Counted from the first letter of the stretch, positions 28,180-36,920 are shown. The stretch: 64,000 nucleotides of DNA from Bacillus massiliigorillae (GCF_000380245.2 NZ_HG428748.1:1-64000); one strand, 5' to 3'. Translations and numbers: made by a program. The notes: a model not told the origin generated them from the sequence alone.

Positions 28180-28422
28180 TTATATTTTATCCTGAATATC
28201 GCTCATATCTTTTCTTAAATTACTGTGAATCATTTTTAATCGACTCTCACATAACTTCACTTGAGCCTTCCTAGCCGCCCCTATTAGTTGTTCGGCTTTA
28301 TCTAGGCGTAGTATTTCTAGTTCGATTTGTTCGGAGTATTTTAAATATATATCTGAGTGGTCGTCTCTGAAAAGTTGAAGGTCTTCAAATAACCTCACTG
28401 TATAGTCAGTGGCGTAACTCAT
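28180..28422 (-). CDS. Hypothetical small helical protein
   Basis: 80 residues, mostly charged and helical, with GGAG before the ATG. No family recognised. It lies 27 nt upstream of the ribbon-helix-helix gene, so it is probably co-transcribed. Confidence 0.55.
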   Translation of the reverse strand: MSYATDYTVRLFEDLQLFRDDHSDIYLKYSEQIELEILRLDKAEQLIGAARKAQVKLCESRLKMIHSNLRKDMSDIQDKI

Positions 28423-28453
28423 GAGTTAATTCTCCTTTCTATCCGTATTAATA

Positions 28454-28486
28454 AAATAGGAAGAAGCTAATTTAGCTCCTCCCTTT
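28454..28486 (-). terminator. Weak terminator within the island
   Basis: Minus strand: GGAGGAGCTAA and TTAGCTTCTTCC pair, followed by TATTTTATT. It lies after the 177-residue protein gene. Confidence 0.5.
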
Positions 28487-28497
28487 GATTACTTCCA

Positions 28498-29031
28498 TTA
28501 ATTCTTTCTAAAGTTTTTATATACATCCTCCATAGAGGGAGAAGTTTCGATAGCTTGTGTAATTTCATTATCCGTATATCCACGCTTACGACCTAGTTCA
28601 AACGCTCCAACTAAACCGTCAAACTCTTCTAGCCTCATAGTAAAAGCTTTTGAAAGAAGTTTTTCGTCAACTTCAAAGTTTGTCATTCCCGTTTGTAAGC
28701 GTCCAAACACTGAACGTTCTAGGCTATAAAGTTCGTTTCGTTGTTGGTGAGTTAGTTGGTCTAAGCTCCTAACCATTTCTATATTTGTAACTTCCGAAAA
28801 ATCATTCGTTTTTAATAGTACGGGAGTACCTCCCACCACACGTAAAGCCTCTACATTACGATTTTTGCCGAAAGTTCTCTCGTTCGCTTCACGAATACGT
28901 TTTTGTTCGGCTTCTTGATATGCCTCATATTCTGCTTTAAGTTGTACTTCTTCTTCTCGAAGTCTTTCCTCTAAAGCCTTTCTTTCTTGTTGTCTTTTTC
29001 TGTCAATAAACTCAAGATAACTGATCGTCAT
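28498..29031 (-). CDS. Hypothetical coiled-coil island protein
   Basis: 177 residues. Residues about 10-50 are a highly charged coiled coil rich in Glu, Lys and Arg; the rest is helical, with a repeated acidic character near the C-terminus. No family recognised. First gene of the left cluster; three CGACT(A/G)CT repeats lie upstream of it at 29104-29141. Confidence 0.6.
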   Translation of the reverse strand: MTISYLEFIDRKRQQERKALEERLREEEVQLKAEYEAYQEAEQKRIREANERTFGKNRNVEALRVVGGTPVLLKTNDFSEVTNIEMVRSLDQLTHQQRNELYSLERSVFGRLQTGMTNFEVDEKLLSKAFTMRLEEFDGLVGAFELGRKRGYTDNEITQAIETSPSMEDVYKNFRKN

Positions 29032-30120
29032 AATTTTCGTATCTCCATTTCTATTTGGTATATTTTTTATACCTCCTATTTAAAAAAGAGAGAAGCAGCT
29101 TTCCGACTACTTCCCTCTACTGTCGACTGCTGCCGACTACTTTTAAAGAAATAGGAGATATACATAGATGAGAAAGTTAACTCATCTATCGAGACTACAA
29201 AGGCGCGTACCCTTTATAATCTCTAACATGAGTTAATAGGTCTATTAATGTAAAAAATAAAGAAAGGAGTTGAAGTGAAATGAAATGAAATGATGTGAAA
29301 CTCTTTCGAGCTTCATGGAACTCTCGAATAGTTCAAGAACTCTATGAAACTAAATAAGGAGAGAACTGGCTTTCTGTTACCAGCTCTCTAGTGTGGTAAA
29401 GGATGTATGTTGGCTAACACTACATTAGGAGAAATGAATAAATCTCCTTACTATATAGTTCCGTTCCTGTTGTTTTTTTGAGACATATTTCACGATAAAA
29501 AATATTAAAATCTTTCATAAAAAAGGAAGCTACTCTCTCCGCCATTTCCGCAAAGAGAATAACTTCCCGTCAAGGTTAGATATTGAAGTAATTTCCGTTT
29601 AAAAGAGATTTAGAATAATTAGTTACTTCCGCTTTAGCGGAAATCCTTTCTCTTTATTCTTTTACTCTTTCTTTAAAACACTTCCTCGTTTCACTCGGAA
29701 ATAACTATAAAAATATTTCAGTGGCTACTTATCCAATAGAAAGAATTTTTACCCCCACATAAATACACTTTCTCTAAGGACTTTAAAGATACTAGGTGGA
29801 CTAGTGACCTGTAACTACTGTATGAAGTTATTGAGTGAGCTAATGAAGTGTTTGGGGAAACAACTTTCTATTGCTTACAGTATATAGTTCCGTCTGTAAT
29901 GGAGAATTGGGACGCCCTTTACTATATTTTTTATAAACTCTCTGAGGAGGACGGGAGGCATGAGAGCTTGCGAGGAGCGGCGGGGCATCTCTCTTATACA
30001 CTCTTTCTAAAGGAAATAGCCGACAATAGAGGAATAATATATTTATAGCCACTAATAACGGATATTTATTTACTAATGATTTTATAGTTACTGTGTAGAA
30101 GCTTTAGCTTCGGCACAATA
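29032..30120. other. Large gene-free region of the island
   Basis: About 1.1 kb. Includes CCGACTACTT at 29103 and 29133, short GAAAT repeats near 29275-29296, a TTCCGCTTTAGCGGAA palindrome (29627-29642), TATATAGTTCCGT twice (near 29450 and 29880), and a short GC-rich patch near 29940-29990. Short open frames exist on both strands at 29840-30052 but none has a ribosome binding site. Regulatory or replication-origin DNA is likely. Confidence 0.5.
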
Positions 30121-30130
30121 TCTTTTTTTA

Positions 30131-30238
30131 TTAGTTTAGATATATTAGTTTGGATATATTAGTTTGGATTGTGTAGTAATTTAATACATCTAGTTGTAGT
30201 AATTTAATACATCTAGTTGGCTTAATTTAATACAACTG
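30131..30238. repeat. Two iteron families, candidate replication origin
   Basis: First, TTAGTTT(A/G)GATATA three times in tandem at 14-bp steps (30131-30172, the last copy partial). Then TAGTAATTTAATACATCTAG plus TTG, 23 bp, twice in tandem (30174-30196, 30197-30219), and a diverged third copy TTAATTTAATACAACTG ending at 30238. Iterons of this kind bind replication initiators in plasmids and satellites. Confidence 0.65.
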
Positions 30239-30287
30239 AAATAACCTCACCAATAAAAAAGAGAGGTAAAGCGTTACTCTCTATTTC

Positions 30288-30863
30288 TCACACCATCTCT
30301 CCCTCTCTATACTTCTTTAAATGTCTCTTGAAGGTTGCCAAACTTACTCCAGCCATTTCAGAAGCTTTTGGCTGTGAGATAGTTCCCTTCTCTACTTCTT
30401 CTATCCAATGACGAACAACAGGAGAGAGCTTGGTCTTTTTCGGCTGTCCGAACTGAACACCTTTCTTTTTGGCTTTCTCTCTTCCCTCATTGGTACGTTC
30501 TAAAATTCTATTTCTCTCAAACTCTGCAAAGGCTGAGAACATAGTGAATACAAGTTTACCAGCTGGAGTATTATCCACTGTTCCAATGTCTCCAAACACT
30601 ACTGTAATATTCTTCTTTAAAAGCTGTTCCAGAACTGTCAAAGCGTCCTTAGTGTTTCTTGCCAGTCTATCAAGTTTGGAAACATGAAGAATGTCGCCTT
30701 CTCTCACAAAGTCAATACACTCTTGAAGAGCTTTCCTCTCTTCCATTTCAGAACCTGAACGCTTCTCTCCAAAAACCTTTGTAACTCCCTTGTCCTTCAT
30801 GTATTGCTCTTGAGTGGCTAAATCTTGACCTACTGTTGATACCCTTATGTAACCTACTTCCAT
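30288..30863 (-). CDS. Serine recombinase (resolvase/invertase type)
   Basis: 191 residues. Catalytic S9 in GYIRVSTVGQDLATQ; the arginines of KLDRLARN and the E-helix FAEFERNRILERTNEG are present; a C-terminal HTH follows (SQPKASEMAGVSLATFKRHLKKY). Small resolvases reduce multimers or invert DNA. CAGGAGGAG lies before the ATG. With a separate tyrosine integrase at the island edge, this one is more likely a multimer resolvase or regulator than the integrase. Confidence 0.9.
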   Translation of the reverse strand: MEVGYIRVSTVGQDLATQEQYMKDKGVTKVFGEKRSGSEMEERKALQECIDFVREGDILHVSKLDRLARNTKDALTVLEQLLKKNITVVFGDIGTVDNTPAGKLVFTMFSAFAEFERNRILERTNEGREKAKKKGVQFGQPKKTKLSPVVRHWIEEVEKGTISQPKASEMAGVSLATFKRHLKKYREGEMV

Positions 30864-31271
30864 AGTTGTCTCCTCCTGTTGTAGCTGTTTTCTCGGCTAC
30901 TATTTTAGATATATATATATCTTGCCTATACGTGCCATACAGAGCCATTTTTAAAGCACCCCCTCCCCTTCTGAAGCTGAGAGAGTGTGTACTATCCCGT
31001 TCTTATTTGATATTCAATTATTGCTCTTTATGGCTCAATGTCATTATATAAGCTCTAATATTAAATGAGCTGATTAAATGAACCTTATACAATCCTTATT
31101 CTATATGTATATAATGATAGTGTCAATTAATTATAATTAAATGAGCTTATCAATATGGTAGTTCGTTCTTAAAGAAAGCATAGAAAGGCTAGAGTAGAGT
31201 AATAAAGGTGAGTCTGTTTCCCACAGATTAATAGTCATTTCAATACTGTTAAATTTCATTGTTGATAGGCA
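30864..31271. other. Gene-free stretch upstream of the serine recombinase
   Basis: Contains the minus-strand promoter region of the recombinase, an alternating AT run near 30907-30920, and TTAAATGAGCT twice (31061-31071 and 31137-31147). No coding sequence seen. Confidence 0.45.
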
Positions 31272-31302
31272 AAAGAAAAAAGAGCTTCATTTAAAGCTCC
31301 AA
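31272..31302 (-). terminator. Terminator of the HEPN-motif gene
   Basis: Minus strand: GAGCTT, 6-nt loop, AAGCTC, then TTTTTTCTTTT. Confidence 0.75.
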
Positions 31303-31397
31303 TTTGGTTTTTTATTAAACTAACTTGCCCTATATTAAATTAAAAAGATTCCCTTTTTATTACACTATTTATATATCTAACCTTATTGAAATGTGTA

Positions 31398-32237
31398 TTA
31401 ATTTATATTTATATTCACATTTGGAAGTTCATTCAAATCATGTATTGCATCAATATACATTTGGCTGTTCATTGGAATAAAATTAATCTCTCCCGATTTA
31501 TATTCCTCGTACGAATTTGCTGTTGCAATTATCGTTGCTTTGCCGAAGAATTCTTTTTGTAATGAGGAAATCCATTTACACGCATCAATAATTTCACCAG
31601 CATATAATTGCATTACATATAAGTATACATTATGCATAATTCTATTCATTCTATCTGTTAACCCTTGAATAGCTATATTCTCTTCCATTCTTTGAATTTC
31701 TTGCTTTACAGTACTCCATCCGTCATACCTCAATAATTGCTCTCTATTCATCACGAAAAATTTTCCATTCTGACTATTCGTAAAAGAAGAAATAGGAAGA
31801 TCAAAATGTTGTGCAAAATTTCTTAGTCTAACAATAAAACGATATGTATAAAATTGATCGTACATTTTCGATAAAAAAGATTTAAATTCCTCTTTCACTT
31901 GCGAATTAAATGTCTTTGACAGAGCAGAAGAAATATGATCATCATAAGTTCTAAGAATTGATAAGTAATTCATAAACAATCTATTCGATTCAAAGATAAG
32001 AGAGTCGGGACTTTCTAACTCTGACATTTCTTTATCTCTTATTATTTCTAAATATTTTTCTAACTCCTCTCCATTTTTCACAATGAGTTGATATAAATGT
32101 TTATTTTTAAGATGTACCCCAAGATATCGTGCTTTCTCAAGATGAGTATCATATTCTTGTTGGGTAAATTCTCTAATAAGATTTACCTTGTGTTCTCCCT
32201 CTTTTACCTGATCAATACTACCAATTCTATAATACAT
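31398..32237 (-). CDS. Putative HEPN-domain protein
   Basis: 279 residues, almost all helical. R139-N140-x-x-x-H144 (RNFAQH) is the RNxxxH catalytic motif of HEPN ribonucleases and sits at the end of a long helix. No signal peptide or membrane segment. It may belong to the Cthe_2314-type HEPN family known from Bacillus, a name given from memory. HEPN proteins are common effectors in abortive-infection and toxin systems. It lies 178 nt downstream of the HExxH gene, same strand, followed by a terminator. Partnership is inferred. Confidence 0.6.
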   Translation of the reverse strand: MYYRIGSIDQVKEGEHKVNLIREFTQQEYDTHLEKARYLGVHLKNKHLYQLIVKNGEELEKYLEIIRDKEMSELESPDSLIFESNRLFMNYLSILRTYDDHISSALSKTFNSQVKEEFKSFLSKMYDQFYTYRFIVRLRNFAQHFDLPISSFTNSQNGKFFVMNREQLLRYDGWSTVKQEIQRMEENIAIQGLTDRMNRIMHNVYLYVMQLYAGEIIDACKWISSLQKEFFGKATIIATANSYEEYKSGEINFIPMNSQMYIDAIHDLNELPNVNININ

Positions 32238-32415
32238 TTCTCTTTCTCCCCAATCGCAACATTTAAATAATTCAGATAAATAAAATTAATTTCTTTTCAA
32301 CTTACAAAGCTACTAGCTTTTTATAGTCCAGTCCTCCACTAAATTTCAATTAGAAGTATTGTTTCAAAACTAAAAACCACAGGTTTCCATATCATTTTTC
32401 ACGCTAAATATAATA

Positions 32416-33345
32416 TTATATCAAAATATTTATTTCATCTCTTGTTGGATAAACCCTGAGACAATTCCACATCTTTAAGATAACCTCCTTCAAAGGTTCA
32501 AGGACATTTAAACTATCCCAATTAGGATATGTTGAGTCTAATGTTCGTAATGCGTTCTTTAATTCACTCCATATCTCTCCGATATAATATTGATCCATAA
32601 ATAAATCAATTTGTTCTTCTACCTCAGAAAAATTTTTATTCAACCCTTCAAGTTCACCTATAAGTGTTGCTAAAACTTTCATCAAATGTCCTCCAGTTAA
32701 CTGTACAGAACCAAAAACAGCTAAAATTTCAATTTCCCCATCTTCAAATTTTTGGATTTGATTATCCATATTATTCTTTGTATATTCAATAATTTCTATT
32801 AAAAAATCAACGTTTACAATTTTCTGTATTGCCTTTGTTGTAACAGCCATTTTAGGAACCACATACTCACTAAAAATATTCATCGCATGAAGATTTAGAA
32901 CATGATTAAGACCTTCGTTATCTTCTTCCATTTCTTTTTGAAACCCGGTCATACTTGCCAGATCGTGATTTTCATGAACATGGCAAAGTTCATGATGAAT
33001 AAGATTTAAAGATAGTTGTTTTCCTTCGTCATCTCCAAGAAACAAAGCAATTAAAATCTCTTTCCTAATAAAAATACGATCTTTCTCATCTCCATCTACC
33101 ATTAGCTGCATTGTCTTGCCAAAAGCTGTTCCCATTTCATTGTTCGTATATCCTCGTTCCTCAAGTCCATGTGCTATTTGGAAATCAAGAATAGCTTTAT
33201 CAAAGTCATTAGGGAAATACAGACAATCCAACCTTGTTAAATTTAAGGATTTAGCAAAATTATCATTGATATATCTTTCTATTTCTAATCGCATTTGTTC
33301 AAGTAATTCCTCATTATAATCATCAAGCTTTTCAATTACTATCAT
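32416..33345 (-). CDS. Putative zinc metallopeptidase-like protein (HExxH)
   Basis: 309 residues, acidic. H118-E119-L-C-H122 lies in a helical context (LNLIHHELCHVHE), matching the zincin zinc-binding motif HExxH; the third ligand cannot be assigned, though E137 and E138 follow in a helix. No signal peptide, so cytosolic. It has its own sigma-A promoter upstream and lies just before the HEPN-motif gene. No family recognised. A protease that senses or cuts a phage protein would fit, but this is only inference. Confidence 0.6.
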   Translation of the reverse strand: MIVIEKLDDYNEELLEQMRLEIERYINDNFAKSLNLTRLDCLYFPNDFDKAILDFQIAHGLEERGYTNNEMGTAFGKTMQLMVDGDEKDRIFIRKEILIALFLGDDEGKQLSLNLIHHELCHVHENHDLASMTGFQKEMEEDNEGLNHVLNLHAMNIFSEYVVPKMAVTTKAIQKIVNVDFLIEIIEYTKNNMDNQIQKFEDGEIEILAVFGSVQLTGGHLMKVLATLIGELEGLNKNFSEVEEQIDLFMDQYYIGEIWSELKNALRTLDSTYPNWDSLNVLEPLKEVILKMWNCLRVYPTRDEINILI

Positions 33346-33373
33346 TCCAATACCCCTTTAATAAATTTATATA

Positions 33374-33401
33374 TTTATACTATAAATTACTGCTTCTTCA
33401 A
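33374..33401 (-). promoter_or_regulatory. Sigma-A promoter of the HExxH/HEPN genes
   Basis: Minus strand: TTGAAG (33396-33401), 16-nt spacer, TATAAA (33374-33379), about 30 nt upstream of the HExxH gene's ATG. Confidence 0.6.
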
Positions 33402-33410
33402 TGTGTTTAT

Positions 33411-34036
33411 ATCCATTGTACATTAATTGGTAAATAAAAACAGACCCCATCATGTCAGTTCAATAATCACTAAATTTTAGCACTTAAAAAATGCCATTTA
33501 TTATTTACAAGAAAATCTCTATCATATACTGAATGTGAGTGAAATGGTCTAAGCAGTTGGACATAGTTATTCCCTACTGTCAGAGATACAAAAAGAAATA
33601 TCAATGACAATAGGGAATAGCTTATTACTGAACGTTCGTTCATGGCTGAAGTTCTTTGTATAACCTTGTTTAGCTATTGCTTCTCAGCACCACATAACTC
33701 ATTTAATTTCTGCCCTAAATGTCTGTTATCGTTATGTGTTCCAGCCTCCTTAGAGACTCAGAAATCCACCTACACTGTTAATGGTCGCAATCACCTACCT
33801 CCACTCACCATAAACAAGGAAACGGCTGAAATTTAACTCAGAGTGAAGGAGCGTTTTGTTTGCAGTGGGAACGCTAAACCCTGACCATATTTAACAAGTT
33901 AATGGGCAACCTTGCCTCATCTTTCCTAAAAAAGACAATAGGAAACTAGACCTCTTGAAGCTAATTTTTAAAAATGATAGAATAGCCAAGAAGCTGATAA
34001 GGATTTCTTTATTCAGTTTTAAACGTTGAAGTTTTG
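33411..34036 (+). other. Gene-poor region, candidate non-coding RNA
   Basis: About 630 nt without a credible gene. It contains a promoter-like TATACT (33525-33530), a long inverted repeat (33568-33588 with 33599-33618: ATTCCCTA...TAGGGAAT), small stems such as AGCGTT/AACGCT (near 33850-33875) and GGCAA/TTGCC (near 33905-33916), and it ends at a plus-strand terminator. The part 33650-33930 is visibly less AT-rich than its surroundings, as structured RNAs often are. An open frame at 33642-33836 has no ribosome binding site. Confidence 0.4.
33955..33983 (+). promoter_or_regulatory. Plus-strand sigma-A promoter for a short RNA
   Basis: TTGAAG (33955-33960), 17-nt spacer, TAGAAT (33978-33983). 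With the terminator at 34037-34070 it would give an RNA of about 80 nt overlapping the 3' end of the integrase gene in antisense. Confidence 0.55.
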
Positions 34037-34070
34037 AGTCTCCAGTTCCAGCTGGGGACTTTTTATTTTT
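33991..34070 (+). ncRNA. Candidate short RNA antisense to the integrase end
   Basis: Defined only by the promoter at 33955-33983 and the terminator. No peptide with a ribosome binding site is inside. No RNA family recognised. Confidence 0.35.
34037..34070 (+). terminator. Plus-strand intrinsic terminator
   Basis: AGTCTCCAG and CTGGGGACT form a 9-bp stem with one mismatch and a 6-nt loop, followed by TTTTATTTTT. It points into the integrase gene from the gene-poor side, so it ends a plus-strand transcript, not a protein gene seen here. Confidence 0.75.
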
Positions 34071-35010
34071 GTGTCTTGTTTCGTTTTACATGAACATCTC
34101 TCAAAGGACTATGAACACGTCCTAAATATAAAATGTCATCCTGTTCCATTCCTCTAAGGTATTTAGACGTTATTTGAGTATCATAATGTCCTAGTAAACG
34201 ACTCAAGCTGTAAACATCAATTCCATTTCTTAATTGCTTTTGAGCGAAGTAATGACGACAATCATGAGGAGAACAACGAACATCTTTTCTTACTTTTGCT
34301 CTAATACAATTCTCTCTAAGAATTGTATTAATTCGAGAACGTGATAGCCTCATTGCTGATTGGTCTAAAAAATAATAGTCTTCAATCTCATCAGGTTGTT
34401 TATTTTTAAAGCGTTCATTTCTGGCTTTCTCGTAAAGTCTCATGTACTTCCTCATAATGCGACTAATATATACAAGACGCTGTTTTGAGCCTTTTCCATG
34501 AATTAGGATATGACGAGTTGATACCTCACTCTGTTTAATATCACAAAGCTCAGAAACCCTTACTCCCGTATCGAAAAGAAATATTAAAATTAGCTTGTCT
34601 CTTATATTTGAATAAGTGTCCTCTTTGATACCATTAATAATTCGTGAGACCTCATCATCATTAAATGTAACAATGACTTTATTATCCTCTTTCAAGTTTT
34701 TAATCTTCCTTATCGGATTTTCAAATTCACCTATAAATTCTTCTTCCACTAGATAATTAAAAAATACTCTCATAGTTGAAAGAGTGTTATTAATTGTCCT
34801 GTTGTTCTCTCTTCCTAAGTTCTGTCTCTCTTTGATAAACTTTTTAACATGAATTGGTTTAACATCTTCCACTTCAAACACTTCTAAAGTCTCTAAGAAA
34901 TCCTTAAACATCTTCAGACGATACATACAACTCTCAATATATTTTGGTTTTCTTCCCAAAATTTCTTGATTGAATCTAAAATCATCAATCATCTCAATAA
35001 TTTTAGACAC
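34063..35010 (-). CDS. int: Tyrosine recombinase/integrase of the island
   Basis: 315 residues, XerC/D-like. N-terminal SAM-like core-binding domain (about 1-90), catalytic domain with R in DTGVRVSELCDI, K in HGKGSKQR, HDCRH (H-x-x-R), H in LLGHYDTQ and the nucleophile Y in SKYLRG. Starts at GTG (35010) behind AAAGGGGG. It lies 160 nt from the right attachment site and is the natural candidate for integrating the element at guaA. Its 3' end overlaps a plus-strand terminator. Confidence 0.92.
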   Translation of the reverse strand: MSKIIEMIDDFRFNQEILGRKPKYIESCMYRLKMFKDFLETLEVFEVEDVKPIHVKKFIKERQNLGRENNRTINNTLSTMRVFFNYLVEEEFIGEFENPIRKIKNLKEDNKVIVTFNDDEVSRIINGIKEDTYSNIRDKLILIFLFDTGVRVSELCDIKQSEVSTRHILIHGKGSKQRLVYISRIMRKYMRLYEKARNERFKNKQPDEIEDYYFLDQSAMRLSRSRINTILRENCIRAKVRKDVRCSPHDCRHYFAQKQLRNGIDVYSLSRLLGHYDTQITSKYLRGMEQDDILYLGRVHSPLRDVHVKRNKTQK

Positions 35011-35121
35011 AAAAAAGACCCCCTTTCTTACTCATAATTAGAGTAAAAAAGAGAGTCATTTTGAAAGTTCAATAGTTGTAGGTGATGTAACAGTTTTATT
35101 ACTCAAAACGCCACAAAACCT

Positions 35122-35156
35122 TGATATGACAAGCTTCAAGAGACTATTTTGTCTCT
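35122..35156. promoter_or_regulatory. Candidate integrase arm site and hairpin
   Basis: TGATATGACAAG (35122-35133) matches 25616-25627 at the other island end. AGAGACTATTTTGTCTCT (35140-35157 region) is a short hairpin between guaA and the integrase. Confidence 0.45.
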
Positions 35157-35169
35157 AGAAATACTCAGG

Positions 35170-36723
35170 TCACTCCCACTCAATAGTAGCAGGTGGCTTA
35201 GAAGTAATATCATACACAACGCGGTTGATGTGTGCTACTTCGTTTACGATACGAACTGAGATCTTTTGAAGAACGTCCCAAGGGATACGTGCCCAGTCAG
35301 ATGTCATTCCGTCGATTGATGTTACTGCACGGATACCGATTGTGTAATCGTACGTACGAGCATCACCCATAACACCTACGCTACGGATGTTAGGAAGTAC
35401 TGTGAAGTATTGCCAGATGTCGCGCTCAAGACCTGCTTTTTTGATTTCGTCACGAAGAATGAAATCTGATTCACGAACGATTTCAAGTTTCTCTTCCGTG
35501 ATTTCACCAAGTACACGGATACCAAGACCAGGACCTGGGAATGGTTGACGCCATACTACTTCGTCACTCATGCCAAGCTCAGTTCCTAATGCACGAACTT
35601 CGTCTTTGAATAATGTGTTTAATGGCTCGATCAATTTGAATGCCATATCTTCTGGAAGTCCACCTACGTTGTGGTGAGACTTGATTGTTTGAGCTGTTGC
35701 AGTACCACTTTCGATGATGTCTGTGTAAAGTGTACCTTGTGCTAGGAACTCAATACCTTCAAGTTTAGCCGCTTCATCATCGAATACATAGATGAATTCG
35801 TTACCGATGATTTTACGTTTTTGTTCTGGATCAGAAACGCCAGCAAGTTTGTTCATGAAGCGCTCCCTTGCATCCACTTTAATAACGTTCATGTGGAATT
35901 GCTCAGTGAAAGTTTTCATAACGCCTTCTGCTTCGCCTTTACGAAGTAAGCCGTGGTCAACGAAGATACAAGTTAGTTGATCGCCAATTGCTTTATGAAT
36001 TAAAACCGCAACAACTGAAGAATCTACACCGCCACTAAGTGCGCATAGTACTTTCTTGTCGCCAACTGTTTGACGGATTTTCTCGATTTCGATTTCGATA
36101 AAGTTATGCATTGACCAGTCGCCTTTACATCCACATACGTTGAATGCAAAGTTCTTTAGAATATCATTGCCGTATTCTGAATGTTGTACTTCTGGGTGGA
36201 ATTGTACAGCATATAACTTACGAGACTCGTCGCTCATACCTGCGATTGGGCAAGAAGCACTTGTAGTATCTACTACGAAGCCTTCTGGAGTTGCAGTAAC
36301 TAAGTCACCATGACTCATCCAAACCACTTGGTCCGTTGGAAGTTCTTTATAAAGAGAAGATACGTTTTGAATATTAATTTCTGCTTTACCGTACTCACTG
36401 TGATCTGCTTTCTCTACTTTTCCACCGAAGTGTGAAGTCATTAATTGCATACCATAACAAATACCGAACACTGGAATACCCATATCAAAAATACGCTCAT
36501 CACAACGGAATGAATTTTCATCATATACGCTGTTAGGACCGCCAGAAAGAATGATTCCTTTTGGATTCATCTCTTGTAGCTCTTCAACTGTAATTGTGTG
36601 CGGATGTAATTCAGAATACACGCCAAATTCTCTGATACGTCTTGTAATTAACTGGTTGTATTGACTACCAAAATCAAGTACTACAATAATCTCTTGATTT
36701 TGCATTTCTGTTTTCAATGCCAC
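35170..36723 (-). CDS. guaA: GMP synthase (glutamine-hydrolysing)
   Basis: 517 residues from GTG at 36723, behind AGAGGTG; an in-frame GTG at 36732 is part of that site. Class I glutamine amidotransferase domain first (nucleophile Cys in FGICYGMQ, then [11 protein letters not shown]), then the ATP pyrophosphatase domain ([11 protein letters not shown]) and the C-terminal dimerisation domain ending TIEWE. Makes GMP from XMP, glutamine and ATP. The last 61 bp form the island's right attachment site; insertion swapped the final codons (GAG TGA here, GAA TAG in the remnant) without changing the protein. A guanine riboswitch precedes it. Confidence 0.97.
   Translation of the reverse strand: MALKTEMQNQEIIVVLDFGSQYNQLITRRIREFGVYSELHPHTITVEELQEMNPKGIILSGGPNSVYDENSFRCDERIFDMGIPVFGICYGMQLMTSHFGGKVEKADHSEYGKAEINIQNVSSLYKELPTDQVVWMSHGDLVTATPEGFVVDTTSASCPIAGMSDESRKLYAVQFHPEVQHSEYGNDILKNFAFNVCGCKGDWSMHNFIEIEIEKIRQTVGDKKVLCALSGGVDSSVVAVLIHKAIGDQLTCIFVDHGLLRKGEAEGVMKTFTEQFHMNVIKVDARERFMNKLAGVSDPEQKRKIIGNEFIYVFDDEAAKLEGIEFLAQGTLYTDIIESGTATAQTIKSHHNVGGLPEDMAFKLIEPLNTLFKDEVRALGTELGMSDEVVWRQPFPGPGLGIRVLGEITEEKLEIVRESDFILRDEIKKAGLERDIWQYFTVLPNIRSVGVMGDARTYDYTIGIRAVTSIDGMTSDWARIPWDVLQKISVRIVNEVAHINRVVYDITSKPPATIEWE
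35174..35234. repeat. Attachment site, right copy (inside guaA 3' end)
   Basis: 61 bp, partner of 25432-25492 with one mismatch. Because it restores the GuaA C-terminus, the element inserts without inactivating an essential purine gene. Confidence 0.93.
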
Positions 36724-36854
36724 AAAAGTCACCTCTAAATTGTATTTTATAAAATTAATATCAACCTGTATAAGCAGATTGATTCATAGCTACAAAGTTT
36801 GAACCTATCTTATCACTTGAACATCGATTTTCAAAGCAATAACAAAAGCATAAA

Positions 36855-36920
36855 GAAAAAACTAGAATCTACATTTGCATAGCTATGGTATACAAATGTA
36901 GTCTAGTCTTATTTCCAATC
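36855..36920 (-). terminator. Riboswitch-controlled terminator of guaA
   Basis: Minus strand: CTACATTTGTATACC pairs with TATGCAAATGTAG, extended by CTAGA/TCTAG, then TTTTTT. Expression platform of the guaA leader. Confidence 0.85.

Larger units (their letters stand above)
25432..35234. mobile_element. guaA-integrated island resembling a phage satellite
   Basis: About 9.7 kb between 61-bp direct repeats. Contents: tyrosine integrase at the guaA-proximal end, serine recombinase, replication-initiator-like protein, ribbon-helix-helix protein, terminase small subunit, several unknown small genes, and a two-gene cargo with HExxH and RNxxxH motifs. Capsid, tail, portal and large terminase genes are absent. 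The integrase plus rep plus terS set is that of phage-inducible chromosomal islands. An integrative plasmid-like element is the alternative. Nearly all genes are on the minus strand. Confidence 0.85.

Noticed and set aside
29840..30052. Overlapping short open frames on both strands
   Set aside because: Neither has a ribosome binding site; they mirror each other in a GC-rich patch of non-coding DNA.
30288..30863. Serine recombinase as the integrase of the island
   Set aside because: It is a small resolvase/invertase type in mid-element; the tyrosine recombinase lies beside the attachment site.
33642..33836. Open frame of 64 codons on the plus strand in the island
   Set aside because: No ribosome binding site before the ATG, odd composition, no family resemblance; better explained by the non-coding region.
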